In this document: positions 44,494 to 53,905 of the stretch, in pieces
Position numbering within the stretch: position 1 is the stretch's first letter
Layout of the letters: every line of letters begins with the position of its first letter
From: CAVSRC01 sp963750065
Lineage (GTDB): Bacteria > Pseudomonadota > Alphaproteobacteria > Rhizobiales > Kaistiaceae
Reading direction: 5' to 3'
Length of the DNA: 64,000 bases
NCBI GenBank assembly: GCA_963750065.1
Contig: CAVVPK010000035.1
Coordinates: forward strand, 1 to 64,000
The notes under the pieces: model-generated
Databases searched by the model: none
Seen by the model: only the letters and a program-made list of their open reading frames with translations
Told to the model about the DNA's origin: nothing
Position numbers and translations under genes: made by a program

Positions 44494-45771
44494 ATGGGTG
44501 AGACCCGGGATCATCGTGGACGCCCGGTCGTCGCCGTGACCGGCTACGGCATGATTTCCTCGCTCGGCCAGGGCGTCGCCGATTCCTGGGCGGGGCTCAT
44601 CGCCGGCCGTTCGGGCGTCAGGAGCATCTCGCGCTTTCCGACCGACAACATGCGCACCCGGATCGCCGGCGCCATCGACTATCTGTGGCAGGACGGCGAT
44701 ACCGCCATGGATATCACCATGCGCGCCGGCATTCTTGCCGCCGAGGAAGCGATCGCCGATGCCGCCATCGGCGCCAAGGGCGATTTTCCCGGGCCGCTGT
44801 TCGCGGCTCTGCCGCCGGCCGAAATGGAGTGGCCCTATCGCCGCCGTATCTTCCGCGATGCGCCGCCCGCCGGCAGCGATGCCTATGACCGCATGATTGC
44901 CGCGGCCCGCCAGGCGAACGACGACGACGGCTATCACCACACCCTGCTCGGCTTCATCGCTGAGGGCATTGCCGACACGATCGGCAGCAAGGGGGCGCCG
45001 ATCTCGCTGACCACCGCCTGCGCCTCCGGCGCCACCGCCATCCAGCTCGGCGTCGAGGCGATCCGCCGCGGCGACAGCGATGCAGCCATCTCGCTCGGCG
45101 CCGACTGTTCGGTGAACCCGGAGATGATGATCCGCTTCGGTCTGCTTTCGGCGCTGTCGGGCACCAACGAGCCGCCCGAGGGCGTATCGCGGCCCTTCTC
45201 CAAGGATCGCGACGGCTTCGTCATCGCCGAGGGCGCCGCCGCGCTGGTCCTGGAAGACTACGACCACGCTAAGGCGCGCGGCGCCAGGATCCACGCCATC
45301 GTCCGCGGCATCGGCGAGAAGGCCGACGATTTCCATCGCACCCGTTCGCGTCCGGACGGCTCGGCGATCATCGGCGCCATCCGCACCACCATTGAGGACG
45401 CCGGCGTCGGCCCCGAAGCGATCGACTACATCAATGCCCACGGCACCTCGACGCCGGAGAACGACAAGATGGAGGCGCTGTCGCTGGAGGCCGCCATCGG
45501 CGAGCGCATGAGACACGTGCCGATCAGCTCCAACAAGTCGATGATCGGCCACACGCTCACCGCCGCCGGCGCCATCGAGGCGATCTTCTCGATCAAGACC
45601 ATCGAGGAGGGCATGCTGCCGCCGACTATCAACTACACGCCCGATCCCGACATCGCCTTCGACGTGGTGCCCAATCAAGCGCGTGCCGCGCCGGTCGGCA
45701 TGGTGCTGTCGAATTCCTTCGGCTTTGGCGGCCAGAATGCCTGCCTGCTGATCGGCGCCGAGCCGGGCTGA
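44494..45771 (+). CDS. fabF1XL: Beta-ketoacyl-ACP synthase II of the AcpXL pathway
   Basis: A 425-residue condensing enzyme with a complete catalytic triad: Cys176 in TTACASGAT, His316 in NAHGTST and His353 in SMIGHT. It elongates the acyl chain on AcpXL. An early Cys-less paralogue upstream may be its heterodimer partner. Spacing of 12 bp between the two genes fits equal expression. Confidence 0.93.
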   Translation: MGETRDHRGRPVVAVTGYGMISSLGQGVADSWAGLIAGRSGVRSISRFPTDNMRTRIAGAIDYLWQDGDTAMDITMRAGILAAEEAIADAAIGAKGDFPGPLFAALPPAEMEWPYRRRIFRDAPPAGSDAYDRMIAAARQANDDDGYHHTLLGFIAEGIADTIGSKGAPISLTTACASGATAIQLGVEAIRRGDSDAAISLGADCSVNPEMMIRFGLLSALSGTNEPPEGVSRPFSKDRDGFVIAEGAAALVLEDYDHAKARGARIHAIVRGIGEKADDFHRTRSRPDGSAIIGAIRTTIEDAGVGPEAIDYINAHGTSTPENDKMEALSLEAAIGERMRHVPISSNKSMIGHTLTAAGAIEAIFSIKTIEEGMLPPTINYTPDPDIAFDVVPNQARAAPVGMVLSNSFGFGGQNACLLIGAEPG

Positions 45772-45820
45772 TGCTGTTGTGACGCCCGCTCTCTGGCAGG
45801 ACGGTGCCGCGCGCTCCTCG

Positions 45821-45841
45821 TCTCCCCCGCAAGGGGGGAGA
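45821..45841. repeat. Short interspersed palindrome
   Basis: TCTCCCCC and GGGGGGAGA around GCAA form a GC-rich hairpin between fabF and adh. The same kind of core is seen inside the epmB repeat. Its GGGGGGAG directly before ATG 45841 could mislead start prediction of the next gene. Confidence 0.5.
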
Positions 45842-45876
45842 TGGCGGCCAGCATCTTGCGCAATCGGAATTCTGTG

Positions 45877-46902
45877 ATGCGTTCGCTCCAGCTCCTCGAC
45901 AACCGGCAGCTCGCCATCGTCGACATGGATGCACCACCGGCGCCGGCGCCCGGCGAGGTGCAGGTGAAGGTCGGCGCGGTGGCGCTCAACCATATCGATG
46001 TCTGGGGCTGGCGCGGCATGGCCTTTGCCAAGCGCAAGCTGCCGATCGTCATCGGTGCCGAGGCGGCCGGCGAGGTCGTCAGCGTCGGCCAGGGCGTCGA
46101 TCACCTGAAGCCCGGCCAGATCGTGGCGCTGTTCGGTGCCGAGACCTGCGGCACCTGTCCGGCTTGCCGGGCGGGGCGCGACAATTTCTGCGTCAACGTC
46201 GCCGGCATCCGCGGCTTCCATGTCGATGGGCTGGCGCGCGAGCGGCTCAACGTCGCCGCCCGGCTGGTCGCGCCGGCGCCGCACGGTGTCGATGTCGTCA
46301 AGGCCGCCTGCGCCCCCATCACGTACGGCACCGTCGAGCACATGCTGTTCGACAACGCCCATCTCGAAGCCGGCCAGACGATCCTCATCCAGGCCGGCGG
46401 CAGTGGCATCGGCACCGCCGCCATCCAGCTCGCCAAGGCGGTCGGCGCCACCGTCATCACCACGGTGGGCAGCGACGCGAAGGCGGAGATGGCCAGGGCG
46501 CTCGGCGCCGACCACGTCATCAACTACCGCGAAGAGCGCTTCGAGAGCGTGGTGCGCAAGCTCACCAACAAGCAGGGCGTCGACGTCGTCTTCGAGCATG
46601 TCGGACCGGACACCTTCGCCCGCTCCATGTTCTCCATGAAGCGCGGCGGCGTGCTGGTCACCTGCGGCTCGACCACCGGGGTCTCCGCCGAGATCAACCT
46701 CTTCCAGCTCTATCAGCGGCAGTTGCGCCTCATCGGCAGCTTCGGCTGCAATCTCAGGAACCTCGCCACGGTGCTCGACAAGATGGCGGCCGGCATCGCG
46801 AGGCCCGTTATCGATACGATGATCGGCCTCGACGATATCGACGCGGCGCTGGCGCGCCTCGAATCGCGCAACGTCTTTGGCAAGATCATCGTAACGCTTT
46901 GA
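45877..46902 (+). CDS. adh2XL: Zinc-binding alcohol dehydrogenase of the AcpXL cluster
   Basis: A 341-residue medium-chain dehydrogenase. The structural zinc lobe CGTCPACRAGRDNFC is intact near residue 88; the nucleotide site GGSGIGTAAIQLAK follows near 160. In the lipid A cluster it is thought to act in making or oxidising the omega-1 hydroxyl chain. I choose ATG 45877; ATG 45841, twelve codons earlier, lies directly on a repeat hairpin. The stop overlaps the lpxXL start. Confidence 0.88.
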   Translation: MRSLQLLDNRQLAIVDMDAPPAPAPGEVQVKVGAVALNHIDVWGWRGMAFAKRKLPIVIGAEAAGEVVSVGQGVDHLKPGQIVALFGAETCGTCPACRAGRDNFCVNVAGIRGFHVDGLARERLNVAARLVAPAPHGVDVVKAACAPITYGTVEHMLFDNAHLEAGQTILIQAGGSGIGTAAIQLAKAVGATVITTVGSDAKAEMARALGADHVINYREERFESVVRKLTNKQGVDVVFEHVGPDTFARSMFSMKRGGVLVTCGSTTGVSAEINLFQLYQRQLRLIGSFGCNLRNLATVLDKMAAGIARPVIDTMIGLDDIDAALARLESRNVFGKIIVTL

Positions 46903-47891
46903 CCGCTCCCGAGCCTGGCAAGCAGAAGCCGAGCCCGCGCCTCAAGCGCGCGCCGCGCTATCGCGGCGGCAGCTGGCTCAGGCGATTCCTGCGCTCGGAA
47001 GGCGTCGAGCGCTTCGTCGCCCGCCTCGCCCACGGCCTGATCCGCTTCGTGCGCTGGATCGGCCGCCGCCGGGCTGAAGGGATCGTGTTCTTCCTGGTCC
47101 GCCTCATCGGCCCGCTGCTGCCCGAGCACAAGACGGCGGCGAATAACCTCGCCATGGCCTTTCCGGAGAAGAGCGCCGCGGAGCGTGCCGCCATCCTCAG
47201 CGGCTGCTGGGCGAATTTCGCCAGCGTCGCCGTCGAGTTCCTGTTCCTGGAAGAGATGACGGCACCTTTCGATCCCGCAAGGCCCGACGAGGGGCCGATC
47301 ACGGTCACCGGCATCGACCAGTTCGTGGCGCTGCGCGACGACGGCAAGCCCGCCGTCATCTTCACCGCCCACCTCGCCAACTGGGAGGTGCTGGGCGTCA
47401 TCGCCACCCGGTTCGGTCTCAAGACCGTGCTGCCCTACCGCGCCCCGTCCAACGCCCATTTTGCCGAGGATCTGCTTGCCGAGCGTGAGGCGCTGATGGG
47501 CACGCTGGTGCCCAACAGCCGCGGCGCCGCCTTCGAGATCGCCACCGCCATGGAGGCCGGCGGCCATCTCGGCATGCTGGTCGACCAGAAACTTTTCGGC
47601 GGCCTCAGCGTGCCCTTCTTCGGCCATCCCGCGCCCACCAATCCGCTCGCCGCCCGCTTCGCCCGCCAATTCGACTGCCCGGTGCATGGCGCCCGCGCCA
47701 TTCGGCTCCCCGGTGGCCGCCTGCATCTGGAGCTGACGCCGCCGGTGGAGATGCCGCGCGACGCCGACGGGCTGGTCGACATCGCGGCCGCGACCGCGAA
47801 GATCACGTCGGTGGTGGAGGGCTGGGTGCGCGAGCACCCGGAGCAATGGCTGTGGCTGCACGACCGCTGGATGTTTCCACGGCCGAAATAG
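46899..47891 (+). CDS. lpxXL: Lipid A very-long-chain acyltransferase LpxXL
   Basis: A 330-residue member of the HtrB/MsbB acyltransferase family with the HxxxxE motif in AHLANWEVLG (about residue 163) and an N-terminal membrane segment near 50-70. It transfers the 27-hydroxyoctacosanoyl chain from AcpXL to lipid A. The start is TTG 46899, which overlaps the TGA of adh (TTGA). Last gene of the cluster. Confidence 0.9.
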   Translation: MTAPEPGKQKPSPRLKRAPRYRGGSWLRRFLRSEGVERFVARLAHGLIRFVRWIGRRRAEGIVFFLVRLIGPLLPEHKTAANNLAMAFPEKSAAERAAILSGCWANFASVAVEFLFLEEMTAPFDPARPDEGPITVTGIDQFVALRDDGKPAVIFTAHLANWEVLGVIATRFGLKTVLPYRAPSNAHFAEDLLAEREALMGTLVPNSRGAAFEIATAMEAGGHLGMLVDQKLFGGLSVPFFGHPAPTNPLAARFARQFDCPVHGARAIRLPGGRLHLELTPPVEMPRDADGLVDIAAATAKITSVVEGWVREHPEQWLWLHDRWMFPRPK

Positions 47892-47938
47892 GATGCCGGC
47901 CCTTCCCACGCGGCGATTCGCGTGCCACTTTTGTTCTT

Positions 47939-48427
47939 GTGCTGACCGATCTCACTGCCATCGCGCCGCCCGTGGATGGGCGGCAATCCGCCCACGCCGC
48001 CGCCGTCTGCCGCGGCGTCGGCCGCCTGCTGCGCCTGCGTGGTTTCGCGCATGTGACCGAGTTGCCATTGGCGACCGGCCGCCGCGCCGATGTCGTGGGG
48101 CTGGGGCCGGCCGGCGAAGTGTGGATCGTCGAGATCAAGTCCTCGGTTGAAGACCTCCGCGCCGACCATAAATGGCCGGACTACCGGCTCTCCTGCGACC
48201 GGCTGTTCTTTGCCAGCCACGCGGGTGTGCCGCTCGACCTGTTTCCCGAGGATGCCGGCCTGATCCTGGCCGATCAGTTCGGCGCCGAAATGATCCGCGA
48301 GGCACCGGAACATCGCCTGGCCGGCGCCACCCGCAAGGCCATGCTGCTGCGCTTCGCCCAAGCCGCCGCGATACGGCTGCATGGCCTGGTCGATCCGCAG
48401 GCGGGGACCGCTGGCGAGATCGGCTGA
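47939..48427 (+). CDS. mmcB: MmcB-family DNA repair protein
   Basis: A protein of about 162 residues with the nuclease-like core GFAHVTELPLATGRRADVVGL, shown by residues 38-58, followed by VWIVEIKSSVEDLRADHKW. The DxxG...EIK pattern matches PD-(D/E)xK-type nucleases. MmcB in Caulobacter protects against mitomycin C. The start is uncertain; GTG 47939 is my choice because homology begins about there. Downstream of lpxXL, same strand. Confidence 0.85.
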   Translation: MLTDLTAIAPPVDGRQSAHAAAVCRGVGRLLRLRGFAHVTELPLATGRRADVVGLGPAGEVWIVEIKSSVEDLRADHKWPDYRLSCDRLFFASHAGVPLDLFPEDAGLILADQFGAEMIREAPEHRLAGATRKAMLLRFAQAAAIRLHGLVDPQAGTAGEIG

Positions 48428-48454
48428 TCCGCCGGATGACATTGGAGTGAGGGC

Positions 48455-49051
48455 ATGAGCTGGGACCAACGCTACGCCTCGGACGACTACCATTACGGCG
48501 TCGAGCCGAACGCCTTCCTGGTGGCTGAGGCGCATCGCATCGCGCCAGGAGCCAGCGTGCTTGCCGTCGCCGACGGCGAAGGGCGGAACGGCGTGTATCT
48601 GGCCGGGCGCGGCGCCCGCGTTCATGCGGTCGATGCCTCGCCGGTCGCCATCGAAAAGGCGAAGCGCCTGGCGGTAGACCGCGGCGCGACGCTCGAACAC
48701 GAGCAGGTCGACCTGCTCGCCTGGGACTGGCCGGTGGCCGCCTATGACGCGGTGGTGGCGATCTTCGTTCAGTTCGTCGATCCGGAAGATCGCCCGGCCT
48801 TCTTCCGCAACATGAAAAACGCGCTGAGGCCAGGTGGCGTGCTGCTGCTGGAGGGCTATGGCACCGGCCAGCTCGCCTATGGCACCGGCGGTCCGCGCTA
48901 CGAACCGCAGCTCTACACCGTGGACCTGCTGCATGACGCTTTTGCCGACATGCAGATCGAAGTCCTGCGTGCCTACGATGCCGTCATCGAGGAAGGCTCG
49001 GCCCATTCCGGCATGTCGGCGCTGGTCGATCTGGTTGCCATCAAACGTTAG
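48455..49051 (+). CDS. Class I SAM-dependent methyltransferase
   Basis: A 198-residue methyltransferase. Motif I is VLAVADGEGRNGVYLA (residues about 31-46), where the usual Gly-rich loop reads DGEGRN, as in TehB-like enzymes. Motif II Asp is in VHAVDAS, and motif IV in YDAVVAIF. Substrate unknown. The end overlaps the convergent GMC gene by 4 bp. It starts 27 bp after mmcB and may share its transcript. Confidence 0.88.
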   Translation: MSWDQRYASDDYHYGVEPNAFLVAEAHRIAPGASVLAVADGEGRNGVYLAGRGARVHAVDASPVAIEKAKRLAVDRGATLEHEQVDLLAWDWPVAAYDAVVAIFVQFVDPEDRPAFFRNMKNALRPGGVLLLEGYGTGQLAYGTGGPRYEPQLYTVDLLHDAFADMQIEVLRAYDAVIEEGSAHSGMSALVDLVAIKR

Positions 49052-50607
49052 CTCAGCCGTTCGCGCAGGTGCGCCCCGACGCGGAGCGCATTGGCGACGA
49101 TGGTGAGCGTCGGGTTCACCGCCGAAGACGAGACGAAGAAGCTGGCATCGACGGCGTAGAGATTGTCCAGCTCGTGCGCCTTGCAGAAGGGATCGAGCAC
49201 CGAGGTCTTGGGATCGCTGCCGAAGCGCAGCGTGCCGCACTGATGTGCGGTGCCGACGATCGGGATCAGCTCGTCGACCGCGAAATGATGGCCGGCGAGC
49301 ACATGATGGTGCGAAACGAATCCGTCCAGCCCTTGTGTGAGCTTGTGGACCAGCCGGTTGTGCGCCGTCATGTCGCCGAAGCCGTAGTCGAGACGGATGC
49401 GCCCATCCTTGTCGACCGTGATGCGATTGTCGGGATTGGGCAGATCTTCCGACAGGACGAGGAAGGCGACCATGCGGCTGGCCACCGCATTGGAGAGAAA
49501 GTCGGGCACCAGAGACGGCGGCAGCCAGTCGGCGACCTGGCCCTCGATGGTCTGGCCGGTCATGTATTCCAGCATCTGGATCTGGCCCATGGGCCAGGGA
49601 AAGCCGTCTTCGCCGAAATAGAAGTCGTTGACGGTGAGCGTCTTGGGGAAGTCGGAGCCGAAGTGGGAGAGCGACAGGGCGATGACCGCCGACGAGGCGT
49701 GAAACATGTAATGCCGCCCGACCATGCCGGAGCCGTTGGCCAAGCCCTCGGGATGCGCGGCACTGGCCGAGCGGAGCCACAGCGCCGCCGAATTGGCGGC
49801 TCCCGCCGAGGTCACGATGATGTCGCCCGCAATCCGCTCCTCGCCGGCAACCCCGTCGGTCACCACCGCCGTGGCGCGCCTGCCGGAAGGATCGGTCTCG
49901 ATGCGGATGGCGCGCCGCCCGGTCATGAGCGTGACGTTGTCGTGGGCGAGCGCCTTGGAGAGCACCGCCGTGCGCGCGTCGACCTTGGCCAGCACCTTGC
50001 ACGGGAAGCCGCCGCAGGTCCGGCAGCGGATGCAGGGGGCGGCGGCGGGGTCGGCGTCGTTGCGGCGGATGCCGAGCGGCAGCGGCGAGGGATGCCAGCC
50101 GAGCGAACGGAAATGCTCGGCAAGCGCCGCGACGCTGGCATCGTTGGCAAGCGGTGGATAGGGGAAGGGCGGATCGTCGGGCTGGTCGCACGGATCGACG
50201 TGGCGTTCTCCGTGCACTTCCCACAGCGCCTCAGCCTCTGCATACCACGGCGCCATCTCGGCGTAGTCGACCGGCCAGGCCGGTGACAGGCCGCCGTAAT
50301 ACTGCATGCCGTCGAAATCGCGCTTCTTCATGCGCATCAGCGCGGCGCCGTAGAAGCTCGTGTTGCCACCGGCCCAGTAATGGGTGTGCGGGCTGAAGGG
50401 CCGTCCGTCCTTGTCGATCCAGGTGTCGCGGGCCTCATATTTCTTGTCGACGAAGACCGCCTTGGGCGACCAGTTGTCCGGCTCGACCGGCAGCATGGCG
50501 CCGCGCTCGATGATGAGGATCGACTTGCCGGTATCGGCGAGCGCATGGGCGAGCGTTCCGCCGCCCGCGCCCGAGCCGATGATGATGACGTCATAGTTCA
50601 GCGCCAA
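49048..50607 (-). CDS. GMC-family oxidoreductase
   Basis: A 519-residue FAD enzyme. The N-terminal dinucleotide site IIGSGAGGGTLAHAL lies at residues 9-23. Near the middle there is a Cys-rich spot IRCRTCGGFPC that is typical of one GMC sub-branch, and the C-terminus has HQCGTLRFG and SVNPTLTI-like VNPTLTIVANALR. The family oxidises alcohols or sugars. Electron acceptor and substrate are unknown. The SDR gene lies 12 bp upstream on the same strand, so the two may act in sequence. Confidence 0.92.
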   Translation of the reverse strand: MALNYDVIIIGSGAGGGTLAHALADTGKSILIIERGAMLPVEPDNWSPKAVFVDKKYEARDTWIDKDGRPFSPHTHYWAGGNTSFYGAALMRMKKRDFDGMQYYGGLSPAWPVDYAEMAPWYAEAEALWEVHGERHVDPCDQPDDPPFPYPPLANDASVAALAEHFRSLGWHPSPLPLGIRRNDADPAAAPCIRCRTCGGFPCKVLAKVDARTAVLSKALAHDNVTLMTGRRAIRIETDPSGRRATAVVTDGVAGEERIAGDIIVTSAGAANSAALWLRSASAAHPEGLANGSGMVGRHYMFHASSAVIALSLSHFGSDFPKTLTVNDFYFGEDGFPWPMGQIQMLEYMTGQTIEGQVADWLPPSLVPDFLSNAVASRMVAFLVLSEDLPNPDNRITVDKDGRIRLDYGFGDMTAHNRLVHKLTQGLDGFVSHHHVLAGHHFAVDELIPIVGTAHQCGTLRFGSDPKTSVLDPFCKAHELDNLYAVDASFFVSSSAVNPTLTIVANALRVGAHLRERLS

Positions 50608-50619
50608 GGGGCACTCTCC

Positions 50620-51393
50620 TCATGCAATGCGCGCCCCCAGCCAGCGAATGAAGGCACCCGGCGCGAGCTTCATGAACAGCGCCGCCAGCTTGTTATGCCA
50701 GCCGGGAATGACGATCAGCCGGCCGCTGAGATTGCCATCGATGGCCGCCCGGGCGACCGCCTCGCTCGACTGGCTGAACAGGTCGGACAGGCCGCCGGCC
50801 TTCGCCTCGATATTGTTCGCCTGCCGGAACTCGCTCGCCGTGGTGCCGGGAAGCACGCTGGTGCAGACGATGCCGTGGCGGCGCACTTCGGCGTCGAGCG
50901 ACAGCATGAAGGTGTGCACGAAGGCCTTGGCGGCCGGATAGACGGTGTGGCCGGGCCCGCCCTGCGACAGGGCGACGATCGAGGAGATGGTGATGATGCG
51001 GCCGGACTTGCGGGCGATCATGTCGGGCAGCACCGCATGGGTCAGCCCCGCCACCGCCATGACCAGCGTCATCAGGCAGTCGCGCTGGCGCTCCCAAGGC
51101 GCCTGAGAATAGGTCTCGGGGATCGACAGACCGGCATTGTTGATCAGCAGGTCGACTGGCCGTCCATCGAGCGCCGCCATGATCGGCCGATGCGCATCGG
51201 TGAGCGACAGGTCGGCGGGGATCACCAGCGCCTTGCGGCCGTGGCGTGCGGAAAGCTCCTCGGCCAGTGCCGTCAGACGCTCCCTGCGCCGGGCCACCAG
51301 CGCCACGTCGTAGCCGCGTTCGGCCAAAAGCCGCGCGCAGGCCGCACCGATGCCGGACGACGCTCCGGTGATGAGGGCGAGCGGGTCAGCCAT
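50620..51393 (-). CDS. SDR-family NAD(P)-dependent oxidoreductase
   Basis: A 257-residue short-chain dehydrogenase of the DltE-like group with TGASSGIG (residues 8-15), NNAGLS near 88, catalytic Ser (TISSIV) and YPAAK. First gene of a two-gene operon with the GMC oxidoreductase, 12 bp apart. Substrate unknown; the C-terminal WHNKLAALFMKLAPG could touch the membrane. Confidence 0.92.
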   Translation of the reverse strand: MADPLALITGASSGIGAACARLLAERGYDVALVARRRERLTALAEELSARHGRKALVIPADLSLTDAHRPIMAALDGRPVDLLINNAGLSIPETYSQAPWERQRDCLMTLVMAVAGLTHAVLPDMIARKSGRIITISSIVALSQGGPGHTVYPAAKAFVHTFMLSLDAEVRRHGIVCTSVLPGTTASEFRQANNIEAKAGGLSDLFSQSSEAVARAAIDGNLSGRLIVIPGWHNKLAALFMKLAPGAFIRWLGARIA

Positions 51394-51652
51394 GTGCGCG
51401 GCGTGTCACGTGAAACCGCCTCCGTCAAACTCGTCGCCTTGCGACGATGCTACACGATCCGGCGGTCCCGGGGGGAGCCTGAATTCGGTGCGGGCCCGCC
51501 TGCATCGAAACCTTCAATTTGTTTCAAGGTGTAATCGAACCCGCCGCAGCGGTTTTACGGTCGCTTACCGCGAACTGGCTAGGGTGCGACTTGGAGAATG
51601 CGGCGGCCGGTCCTGTTTCGTGTCAACGCCGTCGCGTTTCGAGCGAGCGAGC

Positions 51653-52195
51653 ATGCAGCGTCACAGAGCCAAATCGATCAGCCGCAGCTTGCTCGTCCTG
51701 TCCATGATCGCGCTGCCGCTCATGGGCTGCAGTTCCACCGGCATCGACGCCTTCGGCGCCTTTGGCGGCGGACCGTTGCAGGTTGCCGACCTGCCCGACG
51801 TCGCAGGCTATGACGCCGCCCGCGCCCTGACCGAGGCCCGGGCGCATTTCCGGGTTGGCGATTTCGGCTACTCCGCCGCGCTCTACAAGCGTTATGTCGC
51901 GCTGACGCCGAACGACCCGGAAGGCTATGTCGGGCTTGCCGCGTCCTACGACCGTCTGCGCCGCTTCGACCTCTCGGACCGCGTCTATGCCTCCCTGTTC
52001 CGGCTCACCGGCGCCACCGCCCAGTACTACAACAATCTCGGCTATTCCTATCTGCTGCGCGGCGACACCACGACCGCGCTCGCCAACCTGCGCCAGGCCA
52101 ACAAGCTCGATCCGAACAATCCGATCGTTGCCAACAATCTGAAGATGCTCGCCAACGCCGCGAAGCGGGGCGGCGCACCTCGGCCGCGCGCTTGA
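51653..52195 (+). CDS. tadD: TPR-repeat lipoprotein, TadD-like
   Basis: A 180-residue protein with a lipoprotein signal (lipobox LMGC, acylated Cys26) and two or three tetratricopeptide repeats (ARAHFRVGDFGYSAALYKRY, YYNNLGYSYLLRGDTTTALANL region). TadD-type lipoproteins assist secretin assembly in Flp/Tad pilus systems. It faces away from the cpaB-cpaC operon and is followed by the convergent small lipoprotein gene. Function is inferred by context. Confidence 0.8.
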   Translation: MQRHRAKSISRSLLVLSMIALPLMGCSSTGIDAFGAFGGGPLQVADLPDVAGYDAARALTEARAHFRVGDFGYSAALYKRYVALTPNDPEGYVGLAASYDRLRRFDLSDRVYASLFRLTGATAQYYNNLGYSYLLRGDTTTALANLRQANKLDPNNPIVANNLKMLANAAKRGGAPRPRA

Positions 52196-52208
52196 GCCCG
52201 CTCCGGAC

Positions 52209-52508
52209 TTAGAGCGGAGCGGCCGGCGTCAGGGCGGGGGCCGCCGTCGGCGTCGGCGGGGTTTGGGTGGTGGTCGTGGCTTTTCCCGACGGCATCACCG
52301 AACCGTTCTTGCCCAGGCCGCTGGTGTCGTACATTGACCCGTTCGACGGATCGAACGTTTCGCGCTCCAGGTTCGCCTTGACCGCGTTCCCGGCGCGAAA
52401 GCTGATCCGGTCGGTGTGCTGAAGATAGTCGTAGTCGGCGCAGCCGCCGACGAGCGACGCCATCAGGATGAATGCGGACGAGCCGATCAGCGCGCGTCTG
52501 GCCGTCAT
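52209..52508 (-). CDS. Small lipoprotein of the Tad pilus operon
   Basis: A 99-residue lipoprotein with lipobox LVGGC (acylated Cys23), a short conserved-looking core YDYLQHTDRISFRAGNAV, and a Thr/Pro/Ala-rich tail. The start overlaps the cpaC stop (ATGA), so it is made with the secretin and may help it reach the outer membrane. It is much shorter than CpaD and not clearly related. Confidence 0.75.
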   Translation of the reverse strand: MTARRALIGSSAFILMASLVGGCADYDYLQHTDRISFRAGNAVKANLERETFDPSNGSMYDTSGLGKNGSVMPSGKATTTTQTPPTPTAAPALTPAAPL

Positions 52509-53905
52509 CCGCCGCTACCCTGTCCGAGATTGATCATGTAGCCGAACGGGCCCGTCACGCCGGCGCCCGTCTGGAAGTCCTCGATCATCTTGGGAGTGAC
52601 TTCGAGCTTGCCATGGCCGAAGAATTCGAGGTCGTTCGCCGGCAGCGTGCCATCCAGGGGAGACGCCACGACTTGGCCCGGCGTGTCCGGCCGGACGAGC
52701 CGCGGCGTCACGATGACCACGAGCTCGGTTTCGTTCTTCTGGTAGCCGGAAGAGCGGAAGAGGGCGCCGAGGACCGGGACGTTGCCGACCCAGGGCAGCT
52801 GGTTCTGATTGAGCTTGGTGTCGTTCTGCAAAAGACCAGCGACCGAGAAACTCTGTCCGTCTCGCAATTCGACGGTCGCATCGAGATTGCGCGTCGTGAA
52901 GATCGGATCGCCGGCCTGGCTGTAGCCGTTGAGGCCGCTGACTTCGGGCGTCAGGTGGATCTGGATCCGGTTGGCGTCGAGCACCTCGGGGGTGAAGATC
53001 AGCCGGACGCCAAAATCCTTGTAGGTGACCGTGGCGTTGCCGCTCTGATCGTTGATGCGCACCGGAATCTGTCCGCCGGCCAGAAAGCTCGCCTTGACGC
53101 CGGTGAGCGTCGTCAGGTTCGGTTCGGCCAGCGTGCGCACCAGGCCCTTCGTCTCGAGCGCATTGATGGTCGCGCCCAGGCTGAGACCGCCGAAACCCGC
53201 GAGCACTTGCGCCGTGAACGAGGCGAAGGTGCCGGCGTCCGCAGCCGGATTGTTCTTTCCACCGTTGACGTTGCCGTTCAGGCTGCCGGATCTCACGCCC
53301 CATTCGATGCCAAGCTCGCGGGCGGCATTGCGCTGGGCCTCGAGGATGCGCACTTCGAGATTGACCTGCTGGCCGCCGGTGAGCGTGATGGTGTCGATCA
53401 CCGGGGCGCTGCCGTATTGCTGGACGATGTCGAGCACCTTCTGCCGCGAATAGTCGTCAGGCACCGTTCCGGACAGGCGCACCCGGCCGTTGACGGTGCC
53501 GACCTTGACCTTCGAATTGGGAACGGCGGCGCGGATGGAACGCGAAATATCGGCGGTGTCCGCTCCCACCTCGACGGCGAGCAGTCCGACCGGCTTTCCC
53601 TCGGGCGAGTAGAGGTTGACGGTTGTGATGCCGAGGCCCTTGCCCGCCAGGTAGAGCGACCGGTCGGTGATCAGCTGTGCGTCGGCGATCGTGGGGTCGG
53701 CGGCGACGACCTTGCCGATCGTATCGGAAACGGTGACGGTGAGCGCCTGCGATACCGGCAGCTTGATGCGCAGCACCGAAGTGGTCGCCAGATCGTAGTT
53801 GAGGTCCTGGGCCCGGAGCGGGCCGGCAAGCAGCATCGCCAGGAGCAGCAGCAGCGCTGCCCCGGCCAGTTTCAAAGGGTGGCGGGCTTGGGAAGAATGG
53901 ATCAT
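52505..53905 (-). CDS. cpaC: Flp pilus secretin CpaC/RcpA
   Basis: A 466-residue type II/III secretion-type secretin. A signal peptide (about residues 1-32) precedes the pilus-specific N-terminal domain with a BON-like repeat (VGTVNGRVRLSGTVPDDYSRQ, near 145) and the secretin domain (VNLEVRILEAQRNAARELGIEW onwards, with VPVLGALFRSSGYQKNETELVVIVTPRLV near the end). It forms the outer-membrane pore. It overlaps cpaB and the lipoprotein gene. Confidence 0.93.
   Translation of the reverse strand: MIHSSQARHPLKLAGAALLLLLAMLLAGPLRAQDLNYDLATTSVLRIKLPVSQALTVTVSDTIGKVVAADPTIADAQLITDRSLYLAGKGLGITTVNLYSPEGKPVGLLAVEVGADTADISRSIRAAVPNSKVKVGTVNGRVRLSGTVPDDYSRQKVLDIVQQYGSAPVIDTITLTGGQQVNLEVRILEAQRNAARELGIEWGVRSGSLNGNVNGGKNNPAADAGTFASFTAQVLAGFGGLSLGATINALETKGLVRTLAEPNLTTLTGVKASFLAGGQIPVRINDQSGNATVTYKDFGVRLIFTPEVLDANRIQIHLTPEVSGLNGYSQAGDPIFTTRNLDATVELRDGQSFSVAGLLQNDTKLNQNQLPWVGNVPVLGALFRSSGYQKNETELVVIVTPRLVRPDTPGQVVASPLDGTLPANDLEFFGHGKLEVTPKMIEDFQTGAGVTGPFGYMINLGQGSGG

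Noticed and set aside
42436..46599. A 1387-codon open frame on the minus strand
   Set aside because: It lies antisense to acpXL-adh and its translation is Asp/Gly/Arg/His-rich without domains. High-GC codon bias opens the complementary frame.
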